From the NCBI GenBank assembly GCA_003667245.1, contig RCNN01000141.1, positions 1 to 64,000 on the forward strand: DNA of 64,000 nucleotides, in the 5' to 3' direction. The notes beneath the pieces are model-generated. The model had not been told where the DNA came from and ran no database searches. It worked only from the letters and a program-made list of their open reading frames with translations. The position numbers and the translations under genes were made by a program. Shown in pieces: positions 1 through 13,921 of this stretch (its first letter is position 1; each line of letters begins with the position of its first letter). This DNA comes from Heterostelium multicystogenum. Lineage: Eukaryota > Evosea > Eumycetozoa > Acytosteliales > Acytosteliaceae.

Positions 1-249
1 AATTAAAAAACAAAAGACTTCTATTTTGCATCCAGGTTCTTCACGTAAGAACCAAACCCTCACCATTGCCTTTACTTTCACCTTCTCCCTCCTTCTCCCC
101 CTTCCTCAGAGAATTCCTCATCAACAGGCTCTCAACTAATCCTAACAGGAACGTGGAACAGAGAATTAAACAACTTCAAGATGTATGAAGAAAAACTTAA
201 TATTTCCTTCCTATTTACTAATATTTGTTTATAGTTCTATTTACCCATC

Positions 250-1064
250 ATTCAAAATGAATCATATGAATTTGAATCAGATAAGCCATTATATTACATA
301 GTTGAGAAGGGTCTTCACATTACAAGTTTTGGACTATGACAGAGGTGATTTAAAATCCAAATTGTGGTTCATTGATGGCAATGTTCTTATTTATGAATTA
401 AACATATCTGGAATACATTGAAATTAATAGCTTTTGATTTGTATGATGAGTTAGTTCAACAATTGCCTCGTCGAACATATTTGGGCACTGGATCAATGAC
501 CCAAGTTATGGGTCTTGTAGCTGCTGAAGCTGATTGCTCTATTCGTCCATCTGGTAGACCCGATCCTGTACAACCACCTCTTCTTGCTTCAACAGCAAAA
601 AATTGAACCATTTCCCACTGTAGTAATTGAGGTGGGTGTCTCCCAAACTCTATCCTCTCTTCATTCAAAAAGCTTTAAGATATCTTGGAAACAACACTGA
701 TATTCAAGTTGTTCTTTGTGTAAAGATTTTTAGAAGACGAAATAATCCTCCCCCAGCAAATACTTTTAGATCTCTCACAATTTTTGTATCGCCGAGCAGT
801 TTCAGTTAATGCTCCATCTCGAGTTGTTTCCTTTGGATCTCAACCAGTTGCACTAACAACCACACAACACTAAATCTTGGACCTGGTGCAATGAATGGAA
901 ACAATGCTTTGCCCCCTGTCGCTCTTGGATCCCATACGATACAAATTCCAACAGCAGACATTTACCATGGAGACATAAATGGTCCACCTCCAGGAATACC
1001 ATTAAATGTCAACATTGACCTTTTCCCACTCTTTCAAGTAATAAACAACCGTTGGGATCTGTAA
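250..1064 (+). pseudogene. Broken Uma2-like PD-(D/E)XK nuclease-fold gene
   Basis: Several reading frames, one after another, together spell a single protein. Pieces seen: FESDKPLYYIVEKGLHI near 270-325; LYDELVQQLP and EADCSIRPSGRPDP at 440-565; TVVIEVGVSQTLSSLHSK at about 618-670; ALRYLGNNTDIQVVLCVKIF at 675-730; and a tail ending PLFQVINNRWDL with a stop at 1062-1064. The order Asp (in EADCSIRP), then Glu-Val (IEVGVSQ), then Lys (VKIF) is the layout of the PD-(D/E)XK fold, and the text most resembles the Uma2/DUF820 type known from bacteria and some fungi and amoebae. The frame changes near 607, 660, 790 and 880-900. A proline/serine-rich open stretch at about 46-190 could be its N-terminal exon. 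No intact start is visible. It may be a decaying gene, or a live gene broken by sequencing indels like its neighbour rab14. The family call is inferred from motifs only. Confidence 0.45.
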
Positions 1065-1322
1065 ATTTCCACACATGCAATTTTTAATTATATTTTATCA
1101 ATGCAAAGAAGCAATAATCAATATCGCAATAAAAATAGATTTTAAAGTGCCACAAATGATGTTATTACAGTCACTTGATCAAAGTTTGTTTGGGTTTTAT
1201 TATATGATTTGGTAAGCTTTCACTAGTGATTTGATACTTAGATTGGAAATGAAGGATAGAAGAGAAAATAGAATAGAGGTATTAAAAATAAGATATCATT
1301 TTGTTGTGAATTTGATTTAATT

Positions 1323-3625
<2,303 letters not shown>

Positions 3626-6461
3626 CTAAGATTCAGATAGTATATCGTTATTAATATCAAATATTTGGTTGTAGAAACGAATACCATTGTTAACTAGTAC
3701 AGGTGAGCATTTCAAAGTTGGCATTACAACTATGAGAATGTTTTCTTCTGTCATCTTGGTGGTGGCTTTGTTTTCAACTGTGAGTCGGAGTAGGTTTAAT
3801 AGCGTTTGGAAAATACAGTAGATTGTAGGATCGAGACTTTCAAATATAAATTTGTACTCTTGTATCTTTTGTTCTTGTGTTTTGGCTTTGTGCCACTAGA
3901 TTGAATTGTTGTTAGTGAGTTACTTACTACTAATGTAATCATAGGGTCAAAGTTGGTTATAGTTACATGAAACTGCAGTTGCATATTCATCTAAATCGCT
4001 GGGAATCAGTGGCGTGGGAAGCTTTCTAAAAGAAGCTCTTCACCAGCCCAGTTATTGCGTGAATGTCGTGTTGCGTGAGGTCAATGTCTAAAAGTGAGGG
4101 GTCAGCCTGTTCAAACTTGTTCTTTAGAGACTCAATCTCGATGACACTTCCACTGACACGGAACAATCCTTCTTCGTGCAGTCCATACTTCTTGATGTGC
4201 TGGAAACACTTGTAGAGAATATATGGAATCTGGAGCTGCAGTGTTTTTTGATTGTTCTGCCATGAGATTGGCAATTGGTACACCAAATACTGGTTTGGTT
4301 TCTAGACTCTGTTTGAGTGGGGAGTTTGGAGGAGAAAGTGAGCTGTCGGAACTGGTGCTGGCGCCAAGTGACGACACATTGATGGGTGTAGAGTTTGATG
4401 CTTTCTTTGCGTGTCCCTTCTTGCCGCTGCTGGTCGTACTTCCAGTTGTAAATCTTTGTTGTGTCGTTGGATGCTTGGATGGAGTAGAAGTTGCTATGAT
4501 CTTATCACTCTTTTGAATTGAGGATTGGACAATTGACATCCATGCATTACATTCCTCATCGTTCTCTGCAGATAGGTAGTAAGGTTCTTTTCTCTCTATG
4601 GTTACGCCGACACCCTGATGTTGCTTGCAACTCTGTAGTCCATCATGAATGATCTTGAAACAATGCTTTCTTGTTGATGGTGACACTTTCTTCACTCTGA
4701 AGCTAACATGTAATGGGATCATACCACATGGGAATGTGTCATATGGATGTTGGAAATAGAATAGACAGTTCTCCTTAAGTACGAAATAACGTTTCTTCCA
4801 AATTCTAAGAATGTCTTCACCACGTTTGTACAGGAAGCCTTCTTTAACAGACTTGTTGGAGTTTGGCGCTGTTGGAAGTCCATAGATAGAGAGGGCACGA
4901 TTCATGTTTTTCTCTTTGGGCGATGTGTTGGACTGCTTGTTGTGGTTGAGATAGGTTGCCTTCCAGTTTTGAGTAGTGTCGTAGATGGAGGCTGGTGTTT
5001 GTAGGTTAGTGGTAAATCTTTGCCACAGTGGATTGCTGCTTGATAATCTGTACCAGCGAGAAGACACCTGCCCACATACAAGTAGCTGCCTGGGCTCAAG
5101 ATAAGACATGACATACATGGCCAGGTGATCGGGAAGCAATGCGAACACTCCGTCGTCTTTGATGCTCTGATCATCGTACTCATCCTCATCCCCAGCTCCA
5201 ACACTGTCTTTGATTCTATATTTATTTAGATTGCTACTAGATGTACTTTTTAAAACAGCAGCTGATGATGCCAAGGGATTTCCATTTACATTGGAGCTGA
5301 AGTTGTTGTCGGAAAAATATTGAATCTCATCATAGCATTCTTGGAGATATGATATCTGGCTGTGAATCAATGAGAGTATGTGATTTGTTTGCTCGAGGTC
5401 CAGTGGAGGATTCTGTCGAACCAGAAGCTGTCTGATCTTAACTGCTCCAAATGATTGTTTTCCACTGGATCGATCGGATCCTGCCTCGCAATTGATCGAT
5501 AAACTCTTGAGAAATTGATCTGTAATCATTTGTTTCTGGTTCAACATTGCTGAGCCTGAGCTGTTCGCCAGCAGATTCTCAGAGGACATTGATTGATTCT
5601 GTGATCTTGGTGAGAGAGGCGGTGAGATACCACTCACAAGATCTGCGCTGCTGCCATTATTTAGGTTTTGACTTTGACTGAGAAATCCAATGGGGTTGGG
5701 TGGTCTTCTTTGGAGATTGTGCTGTGCGTGGTTTCTCTGCTTCCATGTCGTCAGTCCAGAAACCCATTGTGACACTGTTTGCTCATCGGCAGCACGCCAC
5801 ACCCACTGTTTCTTTGTTACACTATTGCTGATGACAAATTCCAATCTTGTAGTTGTAGACTGTTCGATGGAGCAGTGCTCAAACTGTATACTTTTGATTT
5901 GATATCCAACATTCAATGATTCACCATTTCCACTTCCAACTCCCCCACCACCTGGAATTGCGCCAGAATGATGGTAATACAGCAAGCCAGTATCATATTG
6001 AAACCAACACCATTTTTCTTATAGATTTTAGGTCCACCGCCATTCGACTTTGATTGTTTCTGAAGAAATGCAGACAACTGATGTTTATTACGTCCAGTGA
6101 TCATAACCATATAATTTTTAATACAACAAATAATGTAACCACAAAACAGGTTATTGTCAACAGTTAGTAATTCGTAATATTATATTATATTTAATTGTGA
6201 GTGTATATGTTGTTTGAAGATTAAATAAGTTATATATCTAATTATACTAAATATATATCTATCTAATTATGTGTATATATTTGAGGCTAATTGGGTGATT
6301 GAGAAGTTGAAGGGAGTTGGATGTTGGATGGCACTATGATACTTACGGTCTCTCCACCACTCAGAGTATTTTTGGATACTTTAACCCAACCACCACTTGA
6401 GGCACCAGTTGTAGTGCTAGCAGTGGCATTTCTAGTTTGTTTGTGGTGATTGACTAAACAT
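3626..6461 (-). CDS. RhoGAP with two PH domains and an F-box
   Basis: A signalling protein that would stimulate GTP hydrolysis by Rac/Rho proteins at membranes. Order on the minus strand: an N-terminal PH domain (KKWCWFQYDTGLLYYHHS around 5960-6010, ending in the QTVSQWVSGL helix); a Ser/Asn/Gln-rich linker; an F-box (LLPDHLAMYVMSYLEPRQLL at about 5090-5140); a second PH domain (VKEGFLYKRGEDILRIWKKR at about 4780-4850, ending in a W-containing helix near 4530); and a RhoGAP domain starting VFGVPIANLM at about 4290, with GLFRVSGS and the arginine finger, continuing through KLPTPLIPSDL to NNGIRFYNQIFD and a stop at 3626-3628. Frame breaks sit in homopolymers near 6005, 4240 and 4028, with another inside the last 400 bases. 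The first exon (start at 6461, containing SGGWVKVSKNTLSGGET before a GTAAGT donor) is my inference; it needs one indel and a splice to LSAFLQKQ. Otherwise translation starts at MVMITG (6110). Dictyostelids have many gac RhoGAP genes; the exact orthologue was not assigned. Confidence 0.82.
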
Positions 6462-7526
6462 TTCAACAACAACAACAACAATTTACTTTTATAAATGAAA
6501 GTGTGGGTTGGATAGGTGTCTGTCTGTCCTTCCTTCTTTCTTAATTTGCTTATAAACTAGTTGCGTACTACACTTCTTTATTTTAATTAAATTATTATTA
6601 TTATTGTTGTTGTTAATTAATTCAATAAGATAGGATATTTTTGTTGAAAGTGTTGATTTTAAAATAAATAAGGTAAGCAATTTAGAATGGGGGAAGTGAG
6701 GGGGGTAAGATTATTTAATCGATGTTGTTTTGTTTGTAGATACTTTTCTCTTCCTCCTCTTTTACTCCTATGTAATTCTTGTTCTTTGCTTATTCCTTTA
6801 TTAACTAGTTATTTTTATAGCTATGATGATGATTTACTTGTTTAGTTGCTATTGTTATTGCTATTGTTATAGTTATTGTTTTTGTTGATAAAAGAACTTT
6901 ATTCAGATGAGATAAATAGATATTATATCTTATTAATATCTTGTTTTGTTTGTTGATTGTTTTCTCTTTGACAATAATAACAAAACATCAACAACAACAA
7001 AATAGATATTAAATGGTTTGTTTGTAGAAAGGTGTTAGAGAGCTATATCTTTTTGATATTGAAAATAATCAAGAACAACAACACCAAAAGTATTCTGATA
7101 CTGCAACTTTGACAACAATTAAATTAAATGATTTTTTCTCTCTCATAAAAATCATCAAGGATTTGATGAATTTTTTCATCTTTTTATTCTAATACTGCAA
7201 AGGACCCATTAAATCACACAAGGATCCCGATATTTGATGCAATTACCCATTTTTTTACTATTATTTATCAATTTTGGTAACACAACACAATCACACATCA
7301 TTGTAAATCAACACCGATGTTTAAGCCTGAGCAACAAGTCAATTCCAAATTAATTGAAACATACATGACCACTCATGCCAAGTCGTTGCTAACAGGTCAA
7401 GAATGACAAAGAATGAACCCACCAGTTCAATTAGCTTCAAATTATATCATCACCATCACAATAATTCAATTCCGTGTGATATAAATAATACAGATTCTTC
7501 GGATTGGTTTAGTTACTTTAATTTAT
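6462..7526. other. Intergenic, AT-rich
   Basis: Between the RhoGAP 5' end and the GPN1 3' end. It contains CAA/TTG trinucleotide runs at about 6463-6482 and 6595-6615, and A/T runs. A 28-codon ORF (7317-7403) has no support. No RNA gene was recognised. Confidence 0.55.
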
Positions 7527-8743
7527 TCATTCATCCTGGTATTCTTCATAATCATTGTCGTCATCATCATCATCGAGCATTGGGTCATCAATAGAAAGTT
7601 TCTTCAATTTCTTTTCATTTTCATCTTCTGCAAAAATGATGGATGTGTATTTGTTAGTTATGAATATTGTTTCTAAAAAAATTGATGCATCATACTTTTA
7701 TAATCATAAACAACGTTTGAACCTTTTGATTCTTCTAAATCTCTCTTTAATTTGTCCCACTCCTGTGTGGCCTTGAGCTGTTCTTCTTTTGATCGCTCTT
7801 CTTTTGATTTGTCCAAGTCTGCTTTGTAGAACTTGTAATAGTCGTCTGCTGCTTTTTTGTATTTTCTCAAAAAATTCATCTATACCTGTACCGTCGACTG
7901 CGGAGACACCTACACTCTGGAAGTTAACATGCTGTTAGAAAGCCGTCGATGATGCTGTTCGTCGTATTTATTCACTTACTTGTAGTGTCGAGTAGAACTC
8001 CTCTAATACTAAACTCATTGATCTTGTAAGGTTGGACATGTAAGATGGATCGGAAGTGAGTGCGTCTTGGAACGATTCAAAGTCGTTCATCCATTCCTGT
8101 GCAAAGAGGTGGTTGGCAAACATCAATCTTGTTGAATGCAACGACCATTGGTAGTTTTGATTTGTACATAATAGAGCATGCATAGAGCATGTTTGACATG
8201 AAGGTTGTTGGGTCGATGGTTCTGGGAGTGTCAATGATATAGACGAGCACTGTTGGGAAGCTGCTTGCCATCAGCTCGGTAATGATTCCACCCGATGCCG
8301 ACCAAGTGAACACCTCAATCTGACCTGGGGTGTCCATGATAATGTAGTCGAGTTGAGGTGCACGCTTCTCTACAATCTCCAAAACCTTATCGAATTTCGT
8401 TGAGAAAAGATTCAAACTAGTTACGATTCCACCGTTTGGTCCAAGACCGTATTGCTTCATGACCTCCTTGTAGTTGACGGTGTCACGAATATCAATGTTT
8501 GGTGTATATGGTAGTTTAGCAACAGCTGGATCCAAATTTATAATATAAGTAGGTATCTTGTGTTCATAGACATGGGCACGAAGACGCTGCAACAAAGTAG
8601 TCTTTCCACTTCCAGCCATACCCAAAAAGGATCATATTAATAGGTTGTTTTTGGTGTGAAGCAACAGCAGGAGCAGGGGCAGCAGTAGTTGTTGCTCCAC
8701 TGCTATTGCTATTACTCTTATTATTACTACTCTCTGAAGACAT
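7527..8743 (-). CDS. gpn1: GPN-loop GTPase 1 (GPN1/XAB1)
   Basis: A GTPase needed to assemble RNA polymerase II and bring it into the nucleus, working with GPN2/GPN3. After a Ser/Asn/Ala-rich N-terminus (start MSSESSNNK at 8743) come the P-loop [15 protein letters not shown], the family-defining Gly-Pro-Asn loop ([14 protein letters not shown]), G3 [15 protein letters not shown], and NKID followed after a break by [13 protein letters not shown] and [15 protein letters not shown]. Two introns are clear: after STLQ (GTAAGTGAAT, about 7925-7976) and before [12 protein letters not shown] (about 7643-7688). The acidic tail [20 protein letters not shown] is typical of GPN1. There are two single-base frame breaks: an extra G in a GGG run near 8625 (MILFG/MAGSG) and an extra T near 8125 (NKID/ANHLFAQ). 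It is divergently paired with DTWD1, with 249 bases between the two start codons. Confidence 0.92.
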
Positions 8744-8992
8744 GTTTATCTCTATCTGTATAGTATATCGCTTGTTCAGATTAGAGTCTATGACTTGAAT
8801 GTTCATACAAAACACAACATGTCAATTTAATTTAATTTTCATTTATTTTGAATTTTTATCTTTTTTTGTTATTTTTGAAATCGAGCAAGACGACGAAAGA
8901 ATGAGCAACTGCGGGTTAATTAATTATATGGAGTTTTTCTCAAATTTTTATATCTTAATATCAAGTAATAGAATTGATTGATCTGTATAGAT
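8744..8992. promoter_or_regulatory. Shared upstream region of GPN1 and DTWD1
   Basis: Only 249 bases separate the two divergent start codons, so both promoters must lie here or overlap the genes. T-rich runs are seen, as is usual upstream of dictyostelid genes. No specific factor site was recognised. Confidence 0.35.
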
Positions 8993-9927
8993 ATGGAGAA
9001 TGATAACAGTAGTAGTAATAGTAGTCAGCCAGTAGCAGAGGAAAAAGACAATGCTTCAAAGTTTATTGATGATAGCTGGTTGGATAGTCTCAAGTTGACA
9101 TCAAGTGAACACCTTTCACAGTTGGAGCGTGCTGTCTGCCCAAAATGCGAGAAGAAGAGAAAATATTTTTGTTATGATTGTTATATACCATTTGGTGATC
9201 CAAGCTTGGCACCAAAGTTGAAATTGCCAATTAAATGTGACATGTAGGTTATGACAGACACGAGATACTGTAGTGTTTTGTTTTGCGCGAGTATTTATAC
9301 TTACAGGTGGTCATCATACTTTTAGTTTACATTTTCCAACAGAGTTGCTGTCAAAGTCAACTGCAATTCATTCAAAGGTAGTAGCATATGACGATGTTAC
9401 TATCTATGAGTTTCCAGAGGTACCAGACTACAATGTGGAAGAGACTGTTTTTGCTATTTCCATCACCAACCTCCGATTTCGTCAGAGAGTCTGATTTGTC
9501 AGGTGTAAAGCGTGTCGTTTTCATTGACAGTCAGTGGCATACTGCTAACAGAATTATGCGTGATGCACGTGTTAAGAAGTTGCGTTGTATCAAGATCGAC
9601 CAACACAAAACGCTATTCTGGCGTTATCAGAAGCAAGGAGACACATTTTTAGCAACCATCGAGGCAATCTATTACTTCTACAAGGAATTCCATCAGCGTC
9701 TACACAACAATACTTACGAAGGACAATATGATGATCTTCTCTATTACTACACATTTTTCTACAGACTCATCCAAAACACATACAAAGAGAGCGACCGTCA
9801 TTTTTGGAGAAAACAAAACTATATACAACCTGATAAAGTCAACACTTCAAACACAACACCACCGCCACCACAGAACAAGAGAACAAACAAGTTAAAGAAG
9901 AGGAGGAGCCAAAACTCGAAAAGCTAG
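8993..9927 (+). CDS. dtwd1: DTW-domain protein DTWD1 (tRNA acp3U transferase)
   Basis: DTWD1 enzymes transfer the aminocarboxypropyl group of SAM to a uridine in tRNA (acp3U20 in human DTWD1). Translation starts at the ATG at 8993. The N-terminal zinc-ligand set is CPKCEKKRKYFCYDC. After an intron (donor GTAGGTTATG at about 9246, acceptor CTTTTAG at about 9326) come STAIHSKVVAYDDVTIYEFP, FPSPTSDF, VVFIDSQWHTANRI, LRCIKIDQHKTLFWRYQ, DTFLATIEAIYYF and GQYDDLLYYYTFFYRLIQ, in DTWD1 order. One T-run indel near 9447 breaks the frame (EETVF/LLFPSPT). The signature that is usually Asp-Ser-Thr-Trp in this family reads Asp-Ser-Gln-Trp here. The Pro/Asn/Lys-rich tail is low complexity. Confidence 0.88.
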
Positions 9928-10128
9928 TTATTAAAGACTAATATTTTCTCAACATACAAGTTGTAGTGTGGATTATGTGAATTCGTGATGACAATTTGGG
10001 TCATTTCGGCAGTGTGGTTGTGTCTGCAAATCCTGATTGATTTAGTGTGTTTTTTGATTAGATTTGCAAATCAAAAACACAACTTATTCTACTTTGTCTA
10101 TAAATATATCTCTCTGATCTACAAATCA

Positions 10129-11781
10129 ATGGATAAGAATTTGTTTAGACTTGTTTTCAATAATAAGGTCTTGAATAGTAGAGTGTTTGATCATGTTAGA
10201 GTCATTCATCGGCTATTGGGATGTGATTGCTTTATACAGCTGGAATAAACTAGTTGATAGTCCTCATATACTTAGTGCCTATGGATACCTCGAGTTATTC
10301 AAGTCATATTTCGAAAGATACAAAGAACAGCTCAACAAGTATTTACTTCCAGGATATATAAATAGTTATTTTGGGTCAGAGGCAGTGAAAAACGCAATCA
10401 GGTTTGGCTCTCTCGATATCTTGAGATATATGCTCGAACAAGTGGATCCTACTGAAGCAGAGTCATCAAATAATCAAAAGCAAAGACTATATGTATTATG
10501 CTGCACTCTACGGGAGACTTGATATCATGCATTACTTGGATAGTTTCAAGAACATCCTATGGGATTATAAACACGCATTTGTCGTTGCTCCACTCTCAGG
10601 TAATATGGATGTCCTGTTTTATTTGCGAGAACATATCAAGCACAACCGTGGCACTCAAATATCGAAACTATACAATAGTAACGTTTTTGACAATGCTGCG
10701 ACTCTTGGGAGAATCGACATGATCGAGTGGCTGAAAGAAAACTGTGAGGAGGACATCAAAGGCAGTTGCATGTACTACAATGCTATTCTTCATGACCACT
10801 TTGAACTGTTGAAGTATCTTTTGGAACGAGAAAGTACCTATCCTTTGCTACCGGACGGCACTATCTACTTCTTGCATGACCAAGGCATAGGATACCATTC
10901 ACTCATAGAATGTGCCATTCATAAAAAAAGATTGGATATAGCTATGTTCTTATATGACAAAGGAATTGTATACTGCTCAGAGGAAGCTGTTGAATCGGCC
11001 ATACAAAATAGCGATCTACCTGCTTTAAGTTGGCTAACAAATTGCCTTAATATGGAATGCACTTACTACTCACTGGAGATTGCTGGTGGGATTGGAAATC
11101 TTGAGGTTCTTAACTGGCTGAAAGATAATTTATCAGTGGAGTTTCATGAAGATGTTATGGATATGGCTTGCTTTTATGGAAAATTAGATGCTCTTGAATG
11201 GCTCCAAAAAAATAGTACCGCAGGATGCACTGTCCAAGCTTTTGTAAATGCGGCAATAGAAGGTCATCTCCAAGTTCTAAAATGGCTCTATTTAAACTAT
11301 CCTGATAGATTGACACCATCAGTTTCATTGATTTCCACTGCAGTCCAAAGTGAAAGACTCGAGATAATAGAATGGCTTGATCAAAACCAAAATTTCATGT
11401 GAATTCGGAAATAATACAGTTGAAATTATGTGTATATCAGGAGGTCTTGATATATTAAAATGGATCCACACAAATAGAAGAAATTTAAAATTTTCCAACT
11501 TAGCAATGGATATGGCCGTAATGGGAGGACATATTGAAATTGTGAAATGGCTGCACGAGAATAGATCAGAAGGTTGCACTTCTTTGGCAATGGAAACAGC
11601 AGTAAAAAAGAACTATTGGGAAATAGTCGAGTGGCTTCTAGAAAATAGAACGGAGGGTTGTACAGTATCCGCTGTTGATAATGCAATTCATAATGGAGAT
11701 TTAAAGATGGTCAAATTATTAGAAAAATACAAAGCCACTCAGGAAGGAGCAGTGAATTCACATGCAATGGCACATGTATAG
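10129..11781 (+). CDS. Dictyostelid-type ankyrin-repeat protein
   Basis: The N-terminus MDKNLFRLVFNNKVLNSRVF, then HVRVIHRLL, is the header found on a large dictyostelid family of ankyrin proteins. It is followed by about a dozen diverged ankyrin repeats of the GGLDILKWIH / GHIEIVKWLHENRSEGCT type, running to the end. The repeats have the 'AMD-A--GH-EIVKWL-ENR-EGCT' form also common in amoebal and giant-virus proteins. The protein probably binds partner proteins through these repeats; nothing shows its particular function. No signal peptide or other domain is seen. Single-base frame breaks occur near 10219 (G run), 10486 and 11398, each with a continuous repeat pattern on both sides. An open frame upstream (9985-10128) is hydrophobic and does not look like part of the protein. 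Confidence 0.8.
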
Positions 11782-11813
11782 TTAGTGGATTTATTCTATA
11801 ATAAATTTACAGG

Positions 11814-13921
11814 TTACATCTTCTTGTTAAAGAAGAGTATGATTATTAAAAATACATTTATAAAGATAAATAGATGAGTGTTTGGTATTAAGGTGTTGGA
11901 GCTATTAATATTTGGATGGAAACATTGATAGACATTTACATATACTCCAGTACTTTCTAAGGAGTATACCGTACAATTCGAGAGTGTATCATTTTCGGTT
12001 TGTGCCAAAACACTGAATGTGACAGTCAGGTCATTCAAATACAATGCAGTGAAGTCATTTAAGGTTACAATAGGGATGACCTTATTATTGTTTGACAAGG
12101 TTTCAAAAACATCATTACTAACTAGGATATTTACGTTACCACCCAAGATCAATCTGTTTGTTAGAACCTTAGGGGAATCTATTGTGGAGAGGTCAGTAAT
12201 TATAAAGGACAAATTCGATAGATTGTCCATATTGATTGAAGAAATTTTCATTGGGGCACCATCAAAAACATGAACAGATTGTTTGAATGATATATCCAAA
12301 TCTACTTGTGACACTGAACTTCCAAAACTTAGGTTACTATTGTCAACAACTAATGAAGAAGTTGTATATGATCTGATATTTGAATTGATGGAAATGTTGG
12401 AATTCTTGGCAGAAATCAGTGTGTTAATATTGATTTGTATTGGACTTTCAAACACAAGTTTGGAATTATCAAGTGATAGCTTCAAATTGTATAGCTCCAT
12501 ATTTTCTTTGAATATAACATTGCTATTAATAGCTGTAATTCTAGAAGTCTAGAGATATTTTTAATATCGGAGATGGTTATTTAAATTTATATGAACTTAC
12601 ATGCAAACTACCTCTAAATGATGCACCAAATTCCAAGTTCGAATTTGTCGAGTTTATGTCAAATTGAACTAAATTAGGTTCACTGGAATTCATTTTAAAA
12701 GTGGAGCTCTGGACCTTTGAGACTACTTCTATTAACTTTATATTTTTGACTTTGGAATAGTGCATTACTTCCATCTAAGGATAGTGTTGATTTTTTAATT
12801 GTACAATTGTTTCCTGAGAATTCCAAATTACTATTTGATGAAAAATAAAATACTCCACGCTAATCTTATATTAGTAGATATAGGTAATATTATATTTATA
12901 AAATGTATTACCTCGATAAAGACAGTACCAAATTGGAAAGTAGATGATTTGGAATAGAAATTAAAGTCATCAGTGGTTAAAGCATTTGTAATTTGGAAAT
13001 TAGATCCTTGGGAATCTACTGTTAACGATCCATTTGGAAGGTTTAAATCGTACACTGTCAAATATGAATTTGTTAAAACAAAGTCAGCAATTTGTTTAGT
13101 TGATGAAAGATGAACCTGCATTCTCAATAGTAATTTTAGATCCAATTGTTTGAAACTTGGAAATAGGTCCATCTATAATATAATTCTTTACGAGAAGTCA
13201 ATTAGTAAACTCTACAGTACAAAATATTTTTAAAAAACAGTTACTTTTACAACAATGCCTGAACCATATAGGAAATAAAACAAGGAATTAGATCTGGCTG
13301 CAACAGAATTAAATGTAGTAGCATCTAATCTAGTTAAAAACACTTGTCCTCCATTATCTAAATTGTCAATATACTGTTTATCAGGACCTATTAAAATATA
13401 TGATAGATTTTTAGTAGTTGTAAGTCTTGAATATTTATCTGATACATACTGTCTTTCTTTATCTTTAAATTTCCTTTTTCATTGAAAAGATCATTGAATT
13501 TACAATCAGTCAAAGACACATCTTGGTTTGATGCCCCTGAAAGAACTATTTTTCCTAGGACACTCGACGATGTACAGCTTAAGATGATATTCGGAAGGTC
13601 TATGTGGAGAGAATCACTGATAGTAAGGTTTGCTCCTTCGATTTTTAAAGCACTTATTGGCGAAGAACCATTATTCGACATTTCAATGGAACCAACTGTT
13701 GAAGTTCCATTGATATGACAAACACTACCAGATGATAGGATTTTAACAGAGTCTAAGTTGGATGGTGCTACATTCTCAACCCAACTTTGTGCATTACTAA
13801 AATATCCTTCGAAATTAGGTTTGAAATTTAAGGTTTTGCAGCTGACAACAAGACAACAGCTACCGACAATGATAAACCATATAAATACAAAATTATTACA
13901 GATGAAGTTTGAAACCTTCAT
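11814..13921 (-). CDS. Secreted, C-terminally anchored Ser/Asn-rich repeat protein
   Basis: The start at 13921 is followed by a hydrophobic signal sequence (FVFIWFIIVGSCCLVVSC). The body is rich in Ser, Asn, Leu and Ile, with recurrent short strands such as NSNLEFGASF, NSNISINSN, NSNLSFGSSV and SSTFQFGTV, the spacing expected of a beta-helix. N-glycosylation sequons are frequent. The end LFIFINVFLIIILFFNKKM is a membrane anchor, or possibly a GPI-type signal. Introns: about 13250 to 13170 (GTAACTG...TTATAG), 12912 to about 12833, and 12600 to about 12545. Frame breaks are seen near 13440, 13095 and 12690. It is likely a cell-surface or slug/spore matrix protein facing outward, but the role is unknown. 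It resembles dictyostelid surface proteins in design only; I do not recognise an orthologue. Confidence 0.65.

Noticed and set aside
7317..7403. 28-codon ATG frame with fairly protein-like text near the GPN1 3' end
   Set aside because: Too short to judge; no continuation across an intron or single indel gave recognisable sequence.
8563..8640. Programmed ribosomal frameshifting as the reason for split frames (GPN1 and others)
   Set aside because: Breaks are of both signs, in ordinary homopolymers, without slippery heptamers and stem-loops, and they affect unrelated housekeeping genes.
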